From positions 17,483,755-17,547,754 of the forward strand of contig NC_077232.1 of assembly GCF_027887165.1 (NCBI RefSeq): DNA of 64,000 bases. The letters are read 5' to 3'. The position numbers and the translations under genes are program-made. Under the pieces are notes generated by a model. That model was not told the origin of the DNA. It did not search any database and worked only from the letters and a program-made list of their open reading frames with translations. Below, piece after piece: positions 10,306-21,840 of this stretch. Source of the DNA: Monodelphis domestica. Lineage: Eukaryota > Chordata > Mammalia > Didelphimorphia > Didelphidae. Within the stretch, counting starts at the first letter, position 1. Each line of letters starts with the position of its first letter.

Positions 10306-11138
10306 TTAGCAGATGCTGCCTGCAATTTCTGCTTTTCCATCCATAGCCTTCTGAGGAGTCAAGGCACCAGAATGGTGTATCTCCTCTTCAAGAGTAAAAT
10401 GACCATCTTGCCTCATTGATCACATGATGAGTGTCTGCCTGCCCAGAGGCACAGCTTTTCATCATCCAGGAGTAACTGTAGGGCCAGCAGCAGATGATCT
10501 CTTTGCTGATGTGGACTGTGTCTTCTCATGGCCTTTGCCTCTGACTCTTGCTATGTGACCTTATTCATTTGACATTCCTGGGCCTCCATTTCTTTATGTA
10601 TAAGATGAGGGTGTTGGATGTCATGGCCAATGAGATACGTCTAGATCTCTCTATGTATAATTTTATGATCTTCCCTGTTATGAGGATACTGATAATGGCC
10701 CAAAGTAACCCATTGTTATCCCATCTGATCCTCTCTCCCCAAATCCCCGTAAAACATGCCTCAATGTTCATGCAACGGAGTGTCAACCTCTTTATGAGCA
10801 TAGATATGACATTACATTTAGATTTTATAATCATTTCCCTCAAGAACTTAGAATTATTGGTAAGAATTTTTCCTAGTATAAAGACCTGAGGAGGTAGCCC
10901 ATTGCGATTAAAATGATTTCTATTTCCATATCACTCTGAAGTTTACAAGGTGCTTTCCTCATGATAAACCTATAAGGGGAGTCTTTAGTTATGTAAAGAA
11001 TAAAATTTCAAAATCTCCATTTATATAGATGGCTCAGTGGATTGAGAACCCAGGTCACACAGAACACAATCAACTTTTAATACTTCTATAATAGAATTCC
11101 TTTCTTTGCTATTTAAAACCCTTCATGCTTTGTGTTTT
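10306..11138. other. Intergenic, one MIR-like remnant
   Basis: About 10,545-10,675 shows a CORE/tail pattern (GCTATGTGACCTTATTCATT, then TGTATAAGATGAGG). The rest is unrecognised and non-coding; small open frames on both strands look like chance. Confidence 0.45.
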
Positions 11139-11338
11139 TTATTAAAACCCCTACCTTCCATCTTGGAATAAATACTGTGTATTGGTTCCAAGGCAGAAGA
11201 GTGGTAAGGGCTAGGCAGTGGGGGTCAAGTGACTTGTCCAGGGTCACCCAGTTAGGATGTATCTGAGGTCAGATTTGAACCCAGGACCTCTTGTCTCTTG
11301 GCCTGGCTCTCAATCCACTGAGTCACCCAGCTGCTCAC
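11139..11338 (-). repeat. Marsupial CORE-SINE
   Basis: A reverse copy from the ACCCCTACCTTCCATCTTGG tail to the GAGTCACCCAGCTGCTCACC head, essentially full length. Confidence 0.9.
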
Positions 11339-12074
11339 CCCAATGGTTTTCTGATAGACATCAGTAACAAATAAAAATACTCTTCATTTAAAGTAAAAAT
11401 AAAGGAAAAAACTAGAAAAAGGCAACATGTTGATTTTAGAATGAGTAGAGAATGGACAAAAATGGAAATTTACTTCTTCTCTCCTTAGGAAAGAGGAAGG
11501 GGATAAGGGACCCAACAGGAGTGCCTGTGATGGCATCCAGAGTTCAGCAGAGGGAGGTCTGGAGCCGAAACCATTGGGTTTGAGATTGAACTGGGTCTTT
11601 GAAGGGAAGGTTTGCTTCTGCAAGCCTGGCTCCTGGCAATGCCTTGAACACCTGCTTGTTTCCTCTCTCCCACTACTTGTGCCTAAAGCAGAATGAATGG
11701 GAGCCTCTTTGTTGGTGGGAAGGATGCCAAGAGCCTGAATGCAGGGATGGGAACCAGCCCGTTAGCCTGTTTGTAGATACGGTAAACATGGAAAGAACAG
11801 TATCTCAGGTGCCAAAAAGATCTGTGTTTAAAACAAGGCTCTGCCACTACATAGCTGGTGATTTTGGTCAAGTCACTTCACTTAAAGTCTCGACTCTCTC
11901 ATCAATAAAATGGACCCTTCCTCTTGAGGTTTTGTAAACTTTGTCAAGTTTTTCAGCCAAAGAAGCTCTTAGTGTTTCTGGTTAGGCTAGAGAGTCCAAG
12001 CTGCCATCTCAGGGAGAATACTATCTGTAAATGTCAATGGAAAGGGTTCAAGAGGGGACTTTTCTTTATCTGCC
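11339..12074. other. Intergenic, MIR-like remnant near 11,790-11,945
   Basis: A forward CORE-SINE remnant (CATAGCTGGTGATTTTGGTC, then AAGTCACTTCACTTAAAG) ends at about 11,945. Elsewhere nothing is recognisable. Confidence 0.45.
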
Positions 12075-12960
12075 ACATCAATTAATCACAAATGTAGTAT
12101 GTATCTACTGTGTGCCAGGTACCATGCTTTGTTCAGTGAATATAAAAATATAAACAAAAGGGGGCAGCTAGGTGGCTCAACAAATTGGGAGCCAGGTCTA
12201 GATAATGAAGGTCCTGGGTTCAAGTCTGACCTCAGATACTTCCTAGCTGTGTGACCTTGGGCAAGTCACTTAATCCCCATTGTCTAACTTTTACCTTAAA
12301 ACCAATAGACATTTTTGATCCTTAGATGGAGGTAAAGATTTTAACTATATATGTATATATATGTGTGTGTATATATATATATGCAAAAATAGTCCCTCCA
12401 AGAGATTAATGTCCAGATGAAAGACAGGACTTGCACATATATACATACATTAAAAATAGATACAAGATGGTTAGACAGGGGAAGGCACCAACATCTTGGG
12501 GGAATCAGGAAAAGTCCTACATAGAAAATGGTACTCGAGTGGACTCCTGGAGGAAATTAGAGATTCTAAGAGGAAGACAAGTGGAAAGAGGGTACATTTC
12601 AGATTTGGACACCATCTTGGTAAAGGCATGAAGATGGAAGATGGAGTGTCATATGAGAGAGCAAAAGACAGAGAGAAGGTCAGCTTAGCAGGACCATAAT
12701 GAGCGTGAAGAATAATATGCAACAAAACTGGGAAAAGTAGGAAGGCATAAAGTTATTAAGCAGGAGTGTGGCCTGGTTAAACCAGTACCCCAGGAAAATC
12801 ACTTTGGTTGCTGAGTGGAGGCTGGAGTAGGAATAGGAAGGGATTGAATTCAGGGTGACCAATGAGAAGGGTAGTACAATAGCACAGATGAAAAGTGATG
12901 AGAGCTTTAATTTGGAAAATGGCTAGAAAGGTAGAAAGAAGGGGATGGATCTGAGGTAGA
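12075..12960 (+). repeat. L2-type LINE 3' region split by a SINE
   Basis: Starts with the L2 hallmark CTACTGTGTGCCAGGTACCA. After the SINE it resumes with the characteristic L2 3' order: GATTCTAAGAGGAAGACAAG, then GGCATGAAGATGGAAGATGG, CAGCTTAGCAGGACCATAAT, GAAAATCACTTTGGTTGCTG and GCTGGAGTAGGAATAGGAAG. Ancient and non-coding. Confidence 0.7.
12159..12345 (+). repeat. Marsupial CORE-SINE in L2
   Basis: A forward copy with head GGGGGCAGCTAGGTGGCTCA. Its tail runs into a TATATGTATATATATG-type AT/GT microsatellite at about 12,345-12,383. Confidence 0.88.
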
Positions 12961-13560
12961 AACAAGAATTTGGCAATCAATCATATATGCAGGATAAGGG
13001 AGGTTGAGAAATCCAGGATAGCCCAAGACTGTAAATCTGGGAGGATAGAAGGATTGTCACATCCGGGAAGATGCATTCTTCTTGCGTTCCCAAAGAAATT
13101 TTATCCATTCAATGGAAATGTTGAGGAAGCTCATTTTTTAGAAAATCTTCCCATTGTCTTCTGTATGAAGTCGTACTGGGTGCTAGGAGAGGCATAGTAT
13201 TAGCTAAAACACAATTCCTGTGCTCCTGGACATTGGAGTCTCGTAGGGGAATAGGGCACGCAGATGACCTTATTTAACATCCTGATAGAATATCCTGCCA
13301 TGCTTTGATGTTGACATTCTCTCCATCAGTACAGCTCACAGCCCTCCCAGATCTTCTCATTCAGTACCATGCTGGTCCATGTATTCCCAAAGACCTACCA
13401 CAGAGGGACCGCCCAATGTGCTAGAGGGCTTTCTTTAGGTCTTTCTGTATTTCATAGATCCTAGCACTCTCCCTAAAGGTGTTCCAAAGGGTTTTCTCTC
13501 ATTCTTTCCACATGATCAGCCTATGTCCTTTGCTCATCATTTATTCCTCCCACAATATTC
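12961..13560. other. Intergenic, nothing recognised
   Basis: No gene, RNA or clear repeat could be identified by eye beyond possible further L2 decay at the left edge. Confidence 0.4.
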
Positions 13561-13850
13561 CTGAGTAAATCAATCAAATGACTATCGCTTCCCAAGCTCC
13601 TACTATTTGCAAGACACTATGCTAGGGAAATAAATAATGAATTAATGGGAAATCATGTATTAAGCACCCACTATGTGCAATGCTCTGTGCTGAGTGCTAG
13701 GGAAATAAGTAATGAATTAATTAATAGGAAATCATGTATTAGGCACCTACTATGTGCCTGGCACTGTGCTAAGCTCTAGGCATGCAAATAAAAGCAGACA
13801 AGGGATTCCCTGCCCTCTGAGAGCTTATGTTCTAACAGAAGACAACATCC
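13561..13850 (+). repeat. L2 fragment with an internal ~75-79 bp duplication
   Basis: The end is typical L2 (CACCTACTATGTGCCTGGCA, then CTGCCCTCTGAGAGCTTATG). Upstream, the block with GCTAGGGAAATAA, TAATGAATTAAT and GGAAATCATGTATTA occurs twice, at about 13,621-13,661 and 13,696-13,740. The second copy has an extra 4 bases (TAAT). Confidence 0.7.
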
Positions 13851-14317
13851 ACAAAAAGGGGGAAAGCAGTCAGTGTATCATGGTTTAGAAATGGCCTAGA
13901 AGTGATGTAAGGCAAAAGCTCATCTTCAGAGTCTAGGGTCTCAGGATTTGGGTGCGAGGGGAATAAGAAGGATAGCCAGGGTACAGGCAGTAGAGTTTGG
14001 AAAAGGCCAAAGATTTAAACCATCCCTACTTGTAAGGAACCTGTATTCTGCCTTGAGTAAAATCTTTACCCCCATTATTCTTTGGAAATCCAGGCTGCCT
14101 GCATTCACCTCACATGCCTCGGTTGTGATTTGGGATGCCTGTAACTGGCGATCCAATGGCCATGATGCTTCAAGATCTATTTCTGCCAAGCCTCACTGGG
14201 AGAACATTTCAGTGAATTTGTAATGAGAGAACCTGGTCAGAAATTTGACTCTGCCACCTATTTTGGGACCCTGGGCAAGTTGTTTAATCTCTCTGGGCTT
14301 CAGTTGGGCATCTACAT

Positions 14318-14564
14318 AATGTGGTGGATAGTGTCATGCCTGAAGTCGGAAAGAACTCATCTTCCTGAATTCAAATCTAGCCTCAGATATGTAATATCTG
14401 GGTGACTCTGGGCAAGTCATTTGGCCCTGTTGGTCTCAGTTTCCCCATCTGTAAAATGAGCTAGAGAAGGAAATGGCAAACCAGGCCTATATTTTTGCCA
14501 AGAAAACCTCAAATAGAGTCACGAAGAGTTGGATATGATTGAAAAATGACTGAACAACAACAAA
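14318..14564 (+). repeat. SINE with BovB/RTE-like tail
   Basis: A CORE-type body (GAATTCAAATCTAGCC, then GACTCTGGGCAAGTCATTTG) followed by the distinctive tail GAGAAGGAAATGGCAAACCA ... TTGCCAAGAAAACCTCAAAT ... GTCACGAAGAGTTGGATATG ... GACTGAACAACAAC. That tail resembles BovB/RTE 3' ends and indicates mobilisation by an RTE LINE (Mar4/RTESINE-like). Confidence 0.85.
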
Positions 14565-15474
14565 AGGGCTTCAGTTATTCACCATTGGTAGAATGAGGAA
14601 AGTGAGGCTAAATGACCTCTGAAGTCACCTACCACCATAATCCCCATCCTTGTGAAGCTACTTGGGATCCTTAAACATCTGCATGGTTTCCCAACTATAT
14701 CACATTGTATTATATAATAAACTCATCAGAGAGGGTCAAACAAAGTATTATGTGAGGTTGGAGGGGAGATGAGGAAGAGTAGAGGAAGAAAAGGCTTCAG
14801 GAAGGAGTTGATACTTGAAACAAAGTTTTTTTAAAAAGACTAAAAATTGAAAAGATCTCCGACCCACTAAAAACAAAAACAAAAGCCAACCAGCCCAGTG
14901 ATATGACCACTGTGTTCACTTTTTCCATGGTTGTTTTGGTATCACAAAAACAAGACCCTGGATTTGCCTCTCTCCCAGCATCTGGAATCCAGCTGTGCAG
15001 CCTTGCCTAACTTTTGTTCTCCAGTTCATCTCCATGGCTCCGGTCAGAGTTGACTTTTTTTTCTTCTTGTAACTGAGCTGTGGCCAAGAAAATGCTGCTT
15101 TCAAGATGAGGCTAGGTCAGGGTGATTTCCAAATAATGAACTGTGCATCATGTGGATTCTGTTTCTAAGAGGAATTTGGTATTTCAGTATGCCTCCCTCA
15201 AAGTCACGCAATCAGAATTCCAGTCGGTGTGGGACTCAAAAAAATGCTTTGGGTTGGGGAGTTTGGGGGGCCTCACTGCCCTGGAATGGGCCCTCTAGGG
15301 ATGGGGAGGGGTCTCTCTCAGTGGAAATAGCCTCACTGATTGGCCTTCTCAGGCTCTCCTCCCCCACTCTCACCTCCTCCTGAAATTTGTACTAAAGGAT
15401 TGGCTGTTCCCTGGAGATGAGACAAGGGGTGGTATATGTGGACAAGCCACAGCTGCCTAACAGATCTGGCATGA
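14565..15474. other. Intergenic, nothing recognised
   Basis: Mostly unique-looking sequence; a G-run follows at about 15,595-15,610 in the next segment. Short open frames show no family features. Confidence 0.4.
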
Positions 15475-16050
15475 CTTCACAGAGTTTTAGATTTGGAAGG
15501 AGCCTCACAAGCCATCAAGTCTAAGCTCTGCCTGACCAAAAAATCCCTTTCTAACCCCATGACAAATTTGGTTAAATAATCTAGGGCAGGTGCTGGGGGG
15601 GGGGGGGGGAAGGACCATCACCCAAGACAGCTCACTGCCTTTTTGGCTAGCTAGAATTGTTAGGAAGTTTTCCCTGACGTGAAGCCTAATTCTTTTTGTG
15701 TGTGGCTTCTAGCCATTGGCCCTGATTCTGTCCTTTGGGGCCCAAACAGAACAATACTAATCCCTCCCCCACCTCATCACAGTCCTCCATATTACTTGAA
15801 GATAATTCTCCTATCATCCCTAATTCTTCTTTTCTCCAGATTAAACATTCCTTCTCCTCCAATATATCCTCATATGGCATGATCTTGAGGCCCTTCTCCA
15901 TCTTCTTCCATTTCTCTCCTCCAGAAGCCCTTCAGTTTAGCAATGTCTTTCCCAGAAATCAATGCCCACACACATGTCATATGGATTTTAACGAGGTCAG
16001 CAAACAGCAGAACATCCCCTTCTGAGGTCTATTCACTTTGTGCAAATATC
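15475..16050 (-). repeat. LINE 3'-region remnant (CR1/L3- or L2-like)
   Basis: Contains GTTAGGAAGTTTTCCCTGAC, CCCTGATTCTGTCCTTTGGG, AACAATACTAATCCCTCCCC, ACTTGAAGATAATTCTCCTA and ATGGCATGATCTTGAGGCCC in the order seen in old antisense LINE tails. The same series recurs in pieces at 36,845-37,440 and 60,590-60,990. Confidence 0.5.
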
Positions 16051-16189
16051 ATGTGCACTCAATACTAGTCAACTTGAAATTTCCCCAAACCTTGAAAACA
16101 GAATGGTAACAGAAAGAGAGTCCCAGGTCCACCATCTTGCTTTGTGAAATTTCTTTTGGAAGACCAAGTCTAAGACTTTGCAGTTTTTC

Positions 16190-16470
16190 GTCTCATTAAG
16201 AGAAAATGCTCTCCACATCCAGAGAAAGAACTGTGGGAGTGGAAATGCAGAAGAAAAACACATGATTGATCACGTGGTTTAATGGGGATATGATTGGGGA
16301 TATAGACGATCATTCTATTGCAAATATTAGATATGGAAATAGATTTTGAACAATGATACATGTATAACCCAGTGGAATTGCTCATCAGCTCAGGGAGGAG
16401 GAAAAAAACATGAATCATGTAACCATGGAAAATATTCCAAATTAATGAATAAAAAAAAATTTTAGCTTAA
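16190..16470 (+). repeat. L1 3' end
   Basis: The marsupial L1 3' UTR pattern also seen at 34.3-35.5 kb and 58.6-59.2 kb: CCACATCCAGAGAAAGAACT, then ACATGTATAACCCAGTGGAA, then TCATGTAACCATGGAAAATA and an A-rich end. Heavily 5' truncated. Confidence 0.85.
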
Positions 16471-16950
16471 AAAAAATTCATCTCATTATATTTAACCCAT
16501 TGTTTAGCTTGTCAAATCTTATAAAGATTCCGTCACCAAACATGTCAGCTGGATTTCCCTGTTTTATGCCATCCCTAGACATGCCATTGATGCCTTTATC
16601 CAAGACAATCAGGAAAATAATAGACTTCACAGGGCCATACATAGATCCCTGAGGAACTCTTCTCAAGGCATTACAAGCTTCTCTATATCCATTGGTGACT
16701 CCTCTTTGGATGAGGCCATTCGACTAGTTCAAAAATTGTCTAACTTTACTATCTGAGGAGGAGCAAAGTATAGAGACAGAACTATTGTGGTCAGGAAGAG
16801 TTGAGTTCAAATCTCACCTCAGATACCTTCTGGCTATGTGACGTTGGCACCTAACCTATAAGGACCTTGGACAACTCTCCAATATAGGTGTTCTTCACTT
16901 TTATTTTGTCATGGACCCCTTTATTTAGCTGTTGCCTCAAAATAATTTTG

Positions 16951-17211
16951 TGGTTGTTTCGCTGTTTTTCAGTCATGTCTAACTCTTCATAAATCCATTT
17001 GAAGTTTTCTTGGCAAAGATATTGGAGCAGTTTGCCATTTCCTTCTCCAAGTCATTTTACAAGTGAGGAAATTGAGGCCAACAGGGCTAAGTGGCTTATT
17101 CAGGGTCACACAATGAGTGCTTGTCTGAGGCCTGATTTGAACTCAGGAAGAGGAATCTTTCTGACTCCAGGCCTGGTGCCCCATCCAATACACCATTTAG
17201 CTGTCCTCATA
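16951..17211 (-). repeat. SINE with BovB/RTE-like tail
   Basis: A reverse copy: TTTTCAGTCATGTCTAACTC, then TTTTCTTGGCAAAGATATTG, TTTGCCATTTCCTTCTCCAA, then the CORE and AGGCCTGGTGCCCCATCCAA. Confidence 0.85.
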
Positions 17212-17621
17212 ATATTATAAAATGATAAGATCAGATATATCAGATTATGATGGAATCCAACTCTATTTGGAATCGTTATTAATTTTTTATTCAAAGACTT
17301 TAGATAAAATTATCTACTTTAATTCCACCAAGTTGTAGAAAAAAATGCTGTTTTATTTTCCTTAACAGGAGCTCCTGATGGGGATGAAAACACAGGTATA
17401 GATGAAAAGTTTTAAAGTTCTGGGTTCAAATTTTGCCTCTGACACAACCTGCCTGGATAAGCAACAATGCTTAATACTGTGCCTGGCACATAGTAAGCAT
17501 GTGATAAATGCTATTGATTTCTTTTCCAGAGGGAGAAGTTGAACTTCTTAGGCTGTTGAACTTCTTAGACTCTTAGGCTGGCCCTCCAGAATAGAAAAAC
17601 TGACTTCAAAAAGACATCTTG

Positions 17622-17826
17622 TAAGGCAGCTGGGTTGTTCAGTGAATAGAGAGCCAGGCCTAGAGATGGGAGGTCCTGGGTTCAACTCTGACCTCAGACA
17701 CTTCCTAGCTGTGTGACCCTGGGTGAATCACTTGACCCCCATTGCCTAGCCCTCACCACTCTTCTGTCTTGAAATCAAAACACTGGAGTGATTCTAAGGT
17801 GGAAGGCAAAGGGTTTAAAAAAAAAG
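17622..17826 (+). repeat. Marsupial CORE-SINE nested in older SINE
   Basis: A forward full-length copy (AAGGCAGCTGGGTTGTTCAG to an A-rich tail). The duplication AAAAGACATCTTG lies at 17609-17621 and 17827-17839. The right flank to about 17,960 is itself an older CORE-SINE (CTGTGTGACCCTGGGCAAGT), so the insertion is nested. Confidence 0.9.
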
Positions 17827-17960
17827 AAAAGACATCTTGAGCTCAAAACTGGCCCCACATACTGCCTGACTGTGTGACCCTGGGCAAGTCACTTAACTCC
17901 CATTGCCTCGCCATTAATCAATTCATGTATCTTGAAATCAGTACTTAGTAACATTAGTTG

Positions 17961-18487
17961 TTTTTTTTTTAAGGCACCTTGAGGTCCTCACCCACGCATG
18001 TCCTTTGATTTGGGGTTCTTTTGTTTCCTCCTTCCAATGGGCACAATAGCATCACCAAGAGCTTTTTTGAGTATAAAGTTCCCCTTGCCTAGATTTTTTT
18101 TCTAAGTGTAAACTAGTCAGGAAGGCCCAAGCCCAATAAAGAAAGCAGGGGCAATGGGAATCAGCTCTCCCCCTAGAGAGGCTGAGGATCTCTACCCTGC
18201 TAAGTCCCTTCAAGCCTGCCAATCTGCCCACATTTTAATTAGAGGTCCCCTCTTTGGGGATCTAAGCTGGATCTCAGGGGACGCTGGCCACCGGATTTCT
18301 TCAAGCCCTTTAAGCACAGCCCACGAGCACCAGCCTTTACAGTGTAAGGGATGATTTGAAACTTCTCTGGTTTTTGAGTCAACACTTCCCAATCAGAGCT
18401 GGACTAAAGTTTCTGAAACAAATAAGGAACTGTAAAAACCCTGATTGAGGCTGGCAAGAGAATGTGGGTGAGTCCCCCAGTCACCTT
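17961..18487. other. Intergenic, nothing recognised
   Basis: No gene or clear repeat could be identified in this ~530 bp. Confidence 0.4.
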
Positions 18488-18501
18488 TGATTGCCTTTTT
18501 T

Positions 18502-18694
18502 ATTCAAACTGTACCTTCTGTCTTAGAATCAATAATGTGTATTGGCTCCAAGGCAGAAGAGTGGTAAGAGCCAGGCAAGGGGGGTTAAGTGACTTATCCA
18601 GGGTCACACAGCTAGGAAGTATCTGAAGTCAGATTGGAACCTAGATCCCATCTCCAGTTTTGGTTGTCTATCCACTGAGCAACCTGGCTGCCCC
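18502..18694 (-). repeat. Marsupial CORE-SINE with perfect TSD
   Basis: A reverse copy. The 14 bp duplication TGATTGCCTTTTTT is at 18488-18501 and 18695-18708, both perfect. Confidence 0.93.
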
Positions 18695-18765
18695 TGATTG
18701 CCTTTTTTGGAGCCTCTCTCCTGTGGACTACTTGTATATCCAGGTTATGTTTAAAAGGGTCTAGA

Positions 18766-18810
18766 GGGGGCAGCTGGGTAAGGGTTTTAAAAAAATAAAG
18801 AAAAAATAAT
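18766..18810 (+). repeat. Minimal 45 bp SINE copy (head fused to tail)
   Basis: The insertion consists of the SINE head GGGGGCAGCTGGGT joined directly to the SINE tail AAGGGTTTTAAAAAAATAAAG and an A-rich run; the ~170 bp between is missing. A perfect 13 bp duplication, AAAAGGGTCTAGA, flanks it at 18753-18765 and 18811-18823. Head and tail of the full element share GGT at the junction, so the deletion was probably microhomology-driven. Confidence 0.88.
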
Positions 18811-18959
18811 AAAAGGGTCTAGAAACCAAGACCAGGTTTACTGGAGACACTTGAAACATATAACATTGAAGGGAAGGATTCTTCTGCTTTTTCATTCACT
18901 AGGTGGGTGAAATTGGGAGAAGTTATTTCATTGGCCAATTTGTGAAATTGACATGACAA

Positions 18960-19190
18960 TGAAATTGACATTCAACTCAACTGGATTCAGCAAACATTGA
19001 TTAAGGACTTAGTAGAGGACCAAGCACTGTGCTAGGCACAAGGCAAAAAACAAAAATTTCCCCTCCTTATAGTCATTGGGGGGGAAAAAAGAATACTGAA
19101 ATATATGCAAAGTTGGTACGAAGTAACTTCTTTGGGGAAGCTATGAGCAATTTGGAGGAATTAGGATAGGCTTCCTGTAAGAGGTGGTAC
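18960..19190 (+). repeat. L2-type fragment
   Basis: Shows ACTTAGTAGAGGACCAAGCA and CTGTGCTAGGCACAAGGCAA followed by CCCCTCCTTATAGTCATTGG, the usual degenerate L2 3' pattern. Confidence 0.6.
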
Positions 19191-19233
19191 TGGAGAAGCA
19201 GCATAGTCATATAATCATCAGGATACTATATAT

Positions 19234-19370
19234 TTTTTTAATTAAAAAGAAATTTAAACCCTTATCTTCAGTCTTGGAATCAATACTGTGTATTGGATCC
19301 AAGGCAGAAGAGTGGCAAGGACTAGGCTATGGGGGTCAAGTGACTTGCCCAGGATCACACATCTAGGAAG
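19234..19370 (-). repeat. 5'-truncated marsupial CORE-SINE
   Basis: Only the tail and CORE are present; the tRNA-like head is missing. AGGATACTATATAT occurs at 19220-19233 and 19371-19384, so the truncation happened at insertion rather than by later deletion. Confidence 0.9.
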
Positions 19371-19384
19371 AGGATACTATATAT

Positions 19385-20280
19385 AGTAAAGGAGACTTGG
19401 GTTTGAGTCTCAGCTCTTGCTACATGGTAACTAAGATAGGAAAGTCATTTCTCCTTTCTAAGCCTGTGTTTTCTCCTCATTAAAGTGATGGGAACAGAAT
19501 TGATGCATGTCAAAATCCTATGAAAAATGAAATCCTCTTCTAGGATCCAATAAAATCCCTTATGTCAAGTGGTACAGACCTTTCTGTTCTTTTCAGAGAG
19601 GTGACATTTTTCCTCCTGCCTCTCTGATCTCCTCCCTTCCCCCAATGCAATTTCTCTAGCTCAGAGTCCAGGGCTCTCAGGATAAGGGGAAAGGGGATCC
19701 CAAATGAATTCCTTCATCCCAAAGTACATAAAATCTTAGTAAAGTAACCCTTGATTCTCTCCATAAAGCAACAAACTCTTTGAGAAGAGACTCGAGTATA
19801 GAGAGAAAATGACATCCAAAAAGGAAGGAATTGCTGATGGAATTTCTAGCATCAAATGAGGGAGATATTATCTGAGCAGAGCTTCAACAACTAATCCTAA
19901 AAAACTTCTCTATTGATATAATATCTATTCCTATGTGGCAGGGTGGTTCACTGGTCTTGGAATGAGGAAGACCTCAATTTGAAGCTTACTTCAAATATTT
20001 TTTTTGCTATGTGAGTCTGGGCAATTTATTTTACTTCTGTCAGACTCAGTTTCCTCATCTGTTAAATGGCAATAATAATAGCACTGAGGGTTGTTGTGAG
20101 GATCAAATGAGATAAGATATGTAAAAAGTACTTTGGAAATCAAGATTCATTATTACTATTCAACCCCATATCATCCTCTTAATTAGCCATATGGCCTCGG
20201 ATAAAATAACTTCTCTTTGACCCTCTGATTCCTTCTCTGTAAAATAAGGAGGTCAGTCTCAGTGAACGCTATCATTCTCT
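19385..20280. other. Intergenic with MIR-like remnants
   Basis: A forward CORE-SINE lies at about 19,935-20,150, with TCAGTTTCCTCATCTGTTAA followed by AGGGTTGTTGTGAGGATCAA. A second remnant is at about 20,160-20,280. No gene. Confidence 0.5.
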
Positions 20281-20482
20281 CTTTTTTTTTAACCTTTCCT
20301 TCTGTTTTAGAATCAATATTGTATATTGGCTCTAAGGCAGAAGAGTGGTAAGGCCTAGGTAATTGGGGTTAAGTGACTTTCCCAGGGTCACACAGCTGGG
20401 AAGAGTCTGAGACCGTATTTGAATCCAGAACCTCCCATCTTTAGTCCTGGCTCTTGGTTCACTAAACCATCTAGCTGGTCCC
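20281..20482 (-). repeat. Marsupial CORE-SINE
   Basis: A reverse copy from tail AACCTTTCCTTCTGTTTTAG to head CTAAACCATCTAGCTGGTCC. Confidence 0.88.
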
Positions 20483-20830
20483 TGTCTTTTTGTTTTTCTG
20501 TTCTAAGGTCCCTTCCAACTCTATTATCCTTAGTTCTTTTATCAAGGCCTCTCCCAGATCTGAGATCCTCTAGTCTTTGTTCTAAAAGCCCATTCCTGCT
20601 CTGAATTTCAGTGTCTGACGGTCAGAATCCCAGAAGCTAAGAACTAAAAAGGATCCCAAAGACCATTCAATCAAACCTTCACCTGACCAAACCTACCACC
20701 CCTTTAATCTTTACTATTTTAGTTCTAAGATCTCTTACAGTTCTGATGTTACATTTTCTGTGTCCCAAATTCCTCTCCAGATTTGATTTTTTTGTGCTCT
20801 ATATTCTAACTTTTCAGGATTCTGGGCAGG
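20483..20830 (+). repeat. Degenerate SINE-tail minisatellite
   Basis: Repeated variants of 'GTTCTAAGGTCCCTTCCAAC', 'AGTTCTAAGATCTCTTACAG' and 'TTGTTCTAAAAGCCCATTCC', with part of an old LINE remnant in the middle. It is the same kind of array as at 40,395-40,760, more decayed. Confidence 0.45.
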
Positions 20831-21169
20831 ATGATGATGGACCTCCAGTAGTGTGTTGGAGAACAGAGAGATTGCTGGTTTACAGTCTCTCTATTCCTCT
20901 TGCCTGGGATGACACAATACTTTCCATTTAGCCTTACAATGTTTTATTTTCAGAACTGTCAAGTGAAAGCCTCAATTTTATGCCAAACTTGTTACTACTC
21001 TCTTTAATTTGAAAGGATGTCCATCTCTAGCTGCTTACATTGGCATGTTGAGCCTCAGATCTCTGAAATCTGCTAAGGACTGTCTGTGATGACAAGACTA
21101 GGCATGGAAAATTGCTCCTGGCTATTTCTATTTCTTGCCAAATGACTTTCCTTAAGGAGCAAAGGATTA

Positions 21170-21430
21170 TCTGCCACTTGGAAGAAGAATTAGATTTGTT
21201 CTGCTGGGTCCCAGAAGGCAGAACCAGGAACCATGAAAGGCACAAAGAAGCAACAGCAGGCTTTATGGGAAGAAAAAACTTTCCAAGAGCTATAGCTGAG
21301 AAATAGAAGAATGAACTGCCTCAGGAGGTAACAATTTCCCCATTTGATGCCTTCATTCAGGCACAGACTAGATGAGGCATGTCATAACAGGGATTCCTTC
21401 TAATTCTAAATTTCTGCCATTCTGGGAGCT
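21170..21430 (+). repeat. CR1/L3-type LINE 3' end
   Basis: Shows GATTTGTTCTGCTGGGTCCC, AGAAGGCAGAACCAGGAACC, GAATGAACTGCCTCAGGAGG and CACAGACTAGATGAGGCATG in the order expected for a CR1/L3 3' region. Confidence 0.65.
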
Positions 21431-21840
21431 GTCATAACCATTTTCAGGGATTAGCATTCCAAATGAAGGCTTAGATGAGTTGTCAAGAAGTTTTCTGGAA
21501 CAGGTACAGTAGAGAACTGCCTTTAATTTTACTGATCATGTTGGTCATGATCATTGAGAGCATGAGGTTGGTATCAGTTGCCCAGCAAAGTTGCACTGGA
21601 TAAAACAGCTCTAATTTACCTTGGCATAGCTCCAAGTAATCCAAAGAATCAGATTAACGGTAGCATCTGAAAACTGGTCCAGGAAATGCTATGATGTGCC
21701 TACTGTATGGGATGGGATATTTGAATAGATGACCTCTAGAGTTCCTTCCAATTCTTTGATCCTATAATTCTGTGATATTCTATAAGGACTTCCTCATTGA
21801 GATCAGCATTGTCAGAGACTTTTCTAAATAAATTAGAAAG
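21431..21840. other. Upstream of OR5A-like gene
   Basis: No TATA box or clear promoter is visible. OR genes usually have a distant non-coding first exon, and I cannot place the splice acceptor by eye. Near 21,700-21,780 there is another LINE/SINE tail (GATGACCTCTAGAGTTCCTT). Confidence 0.4.
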
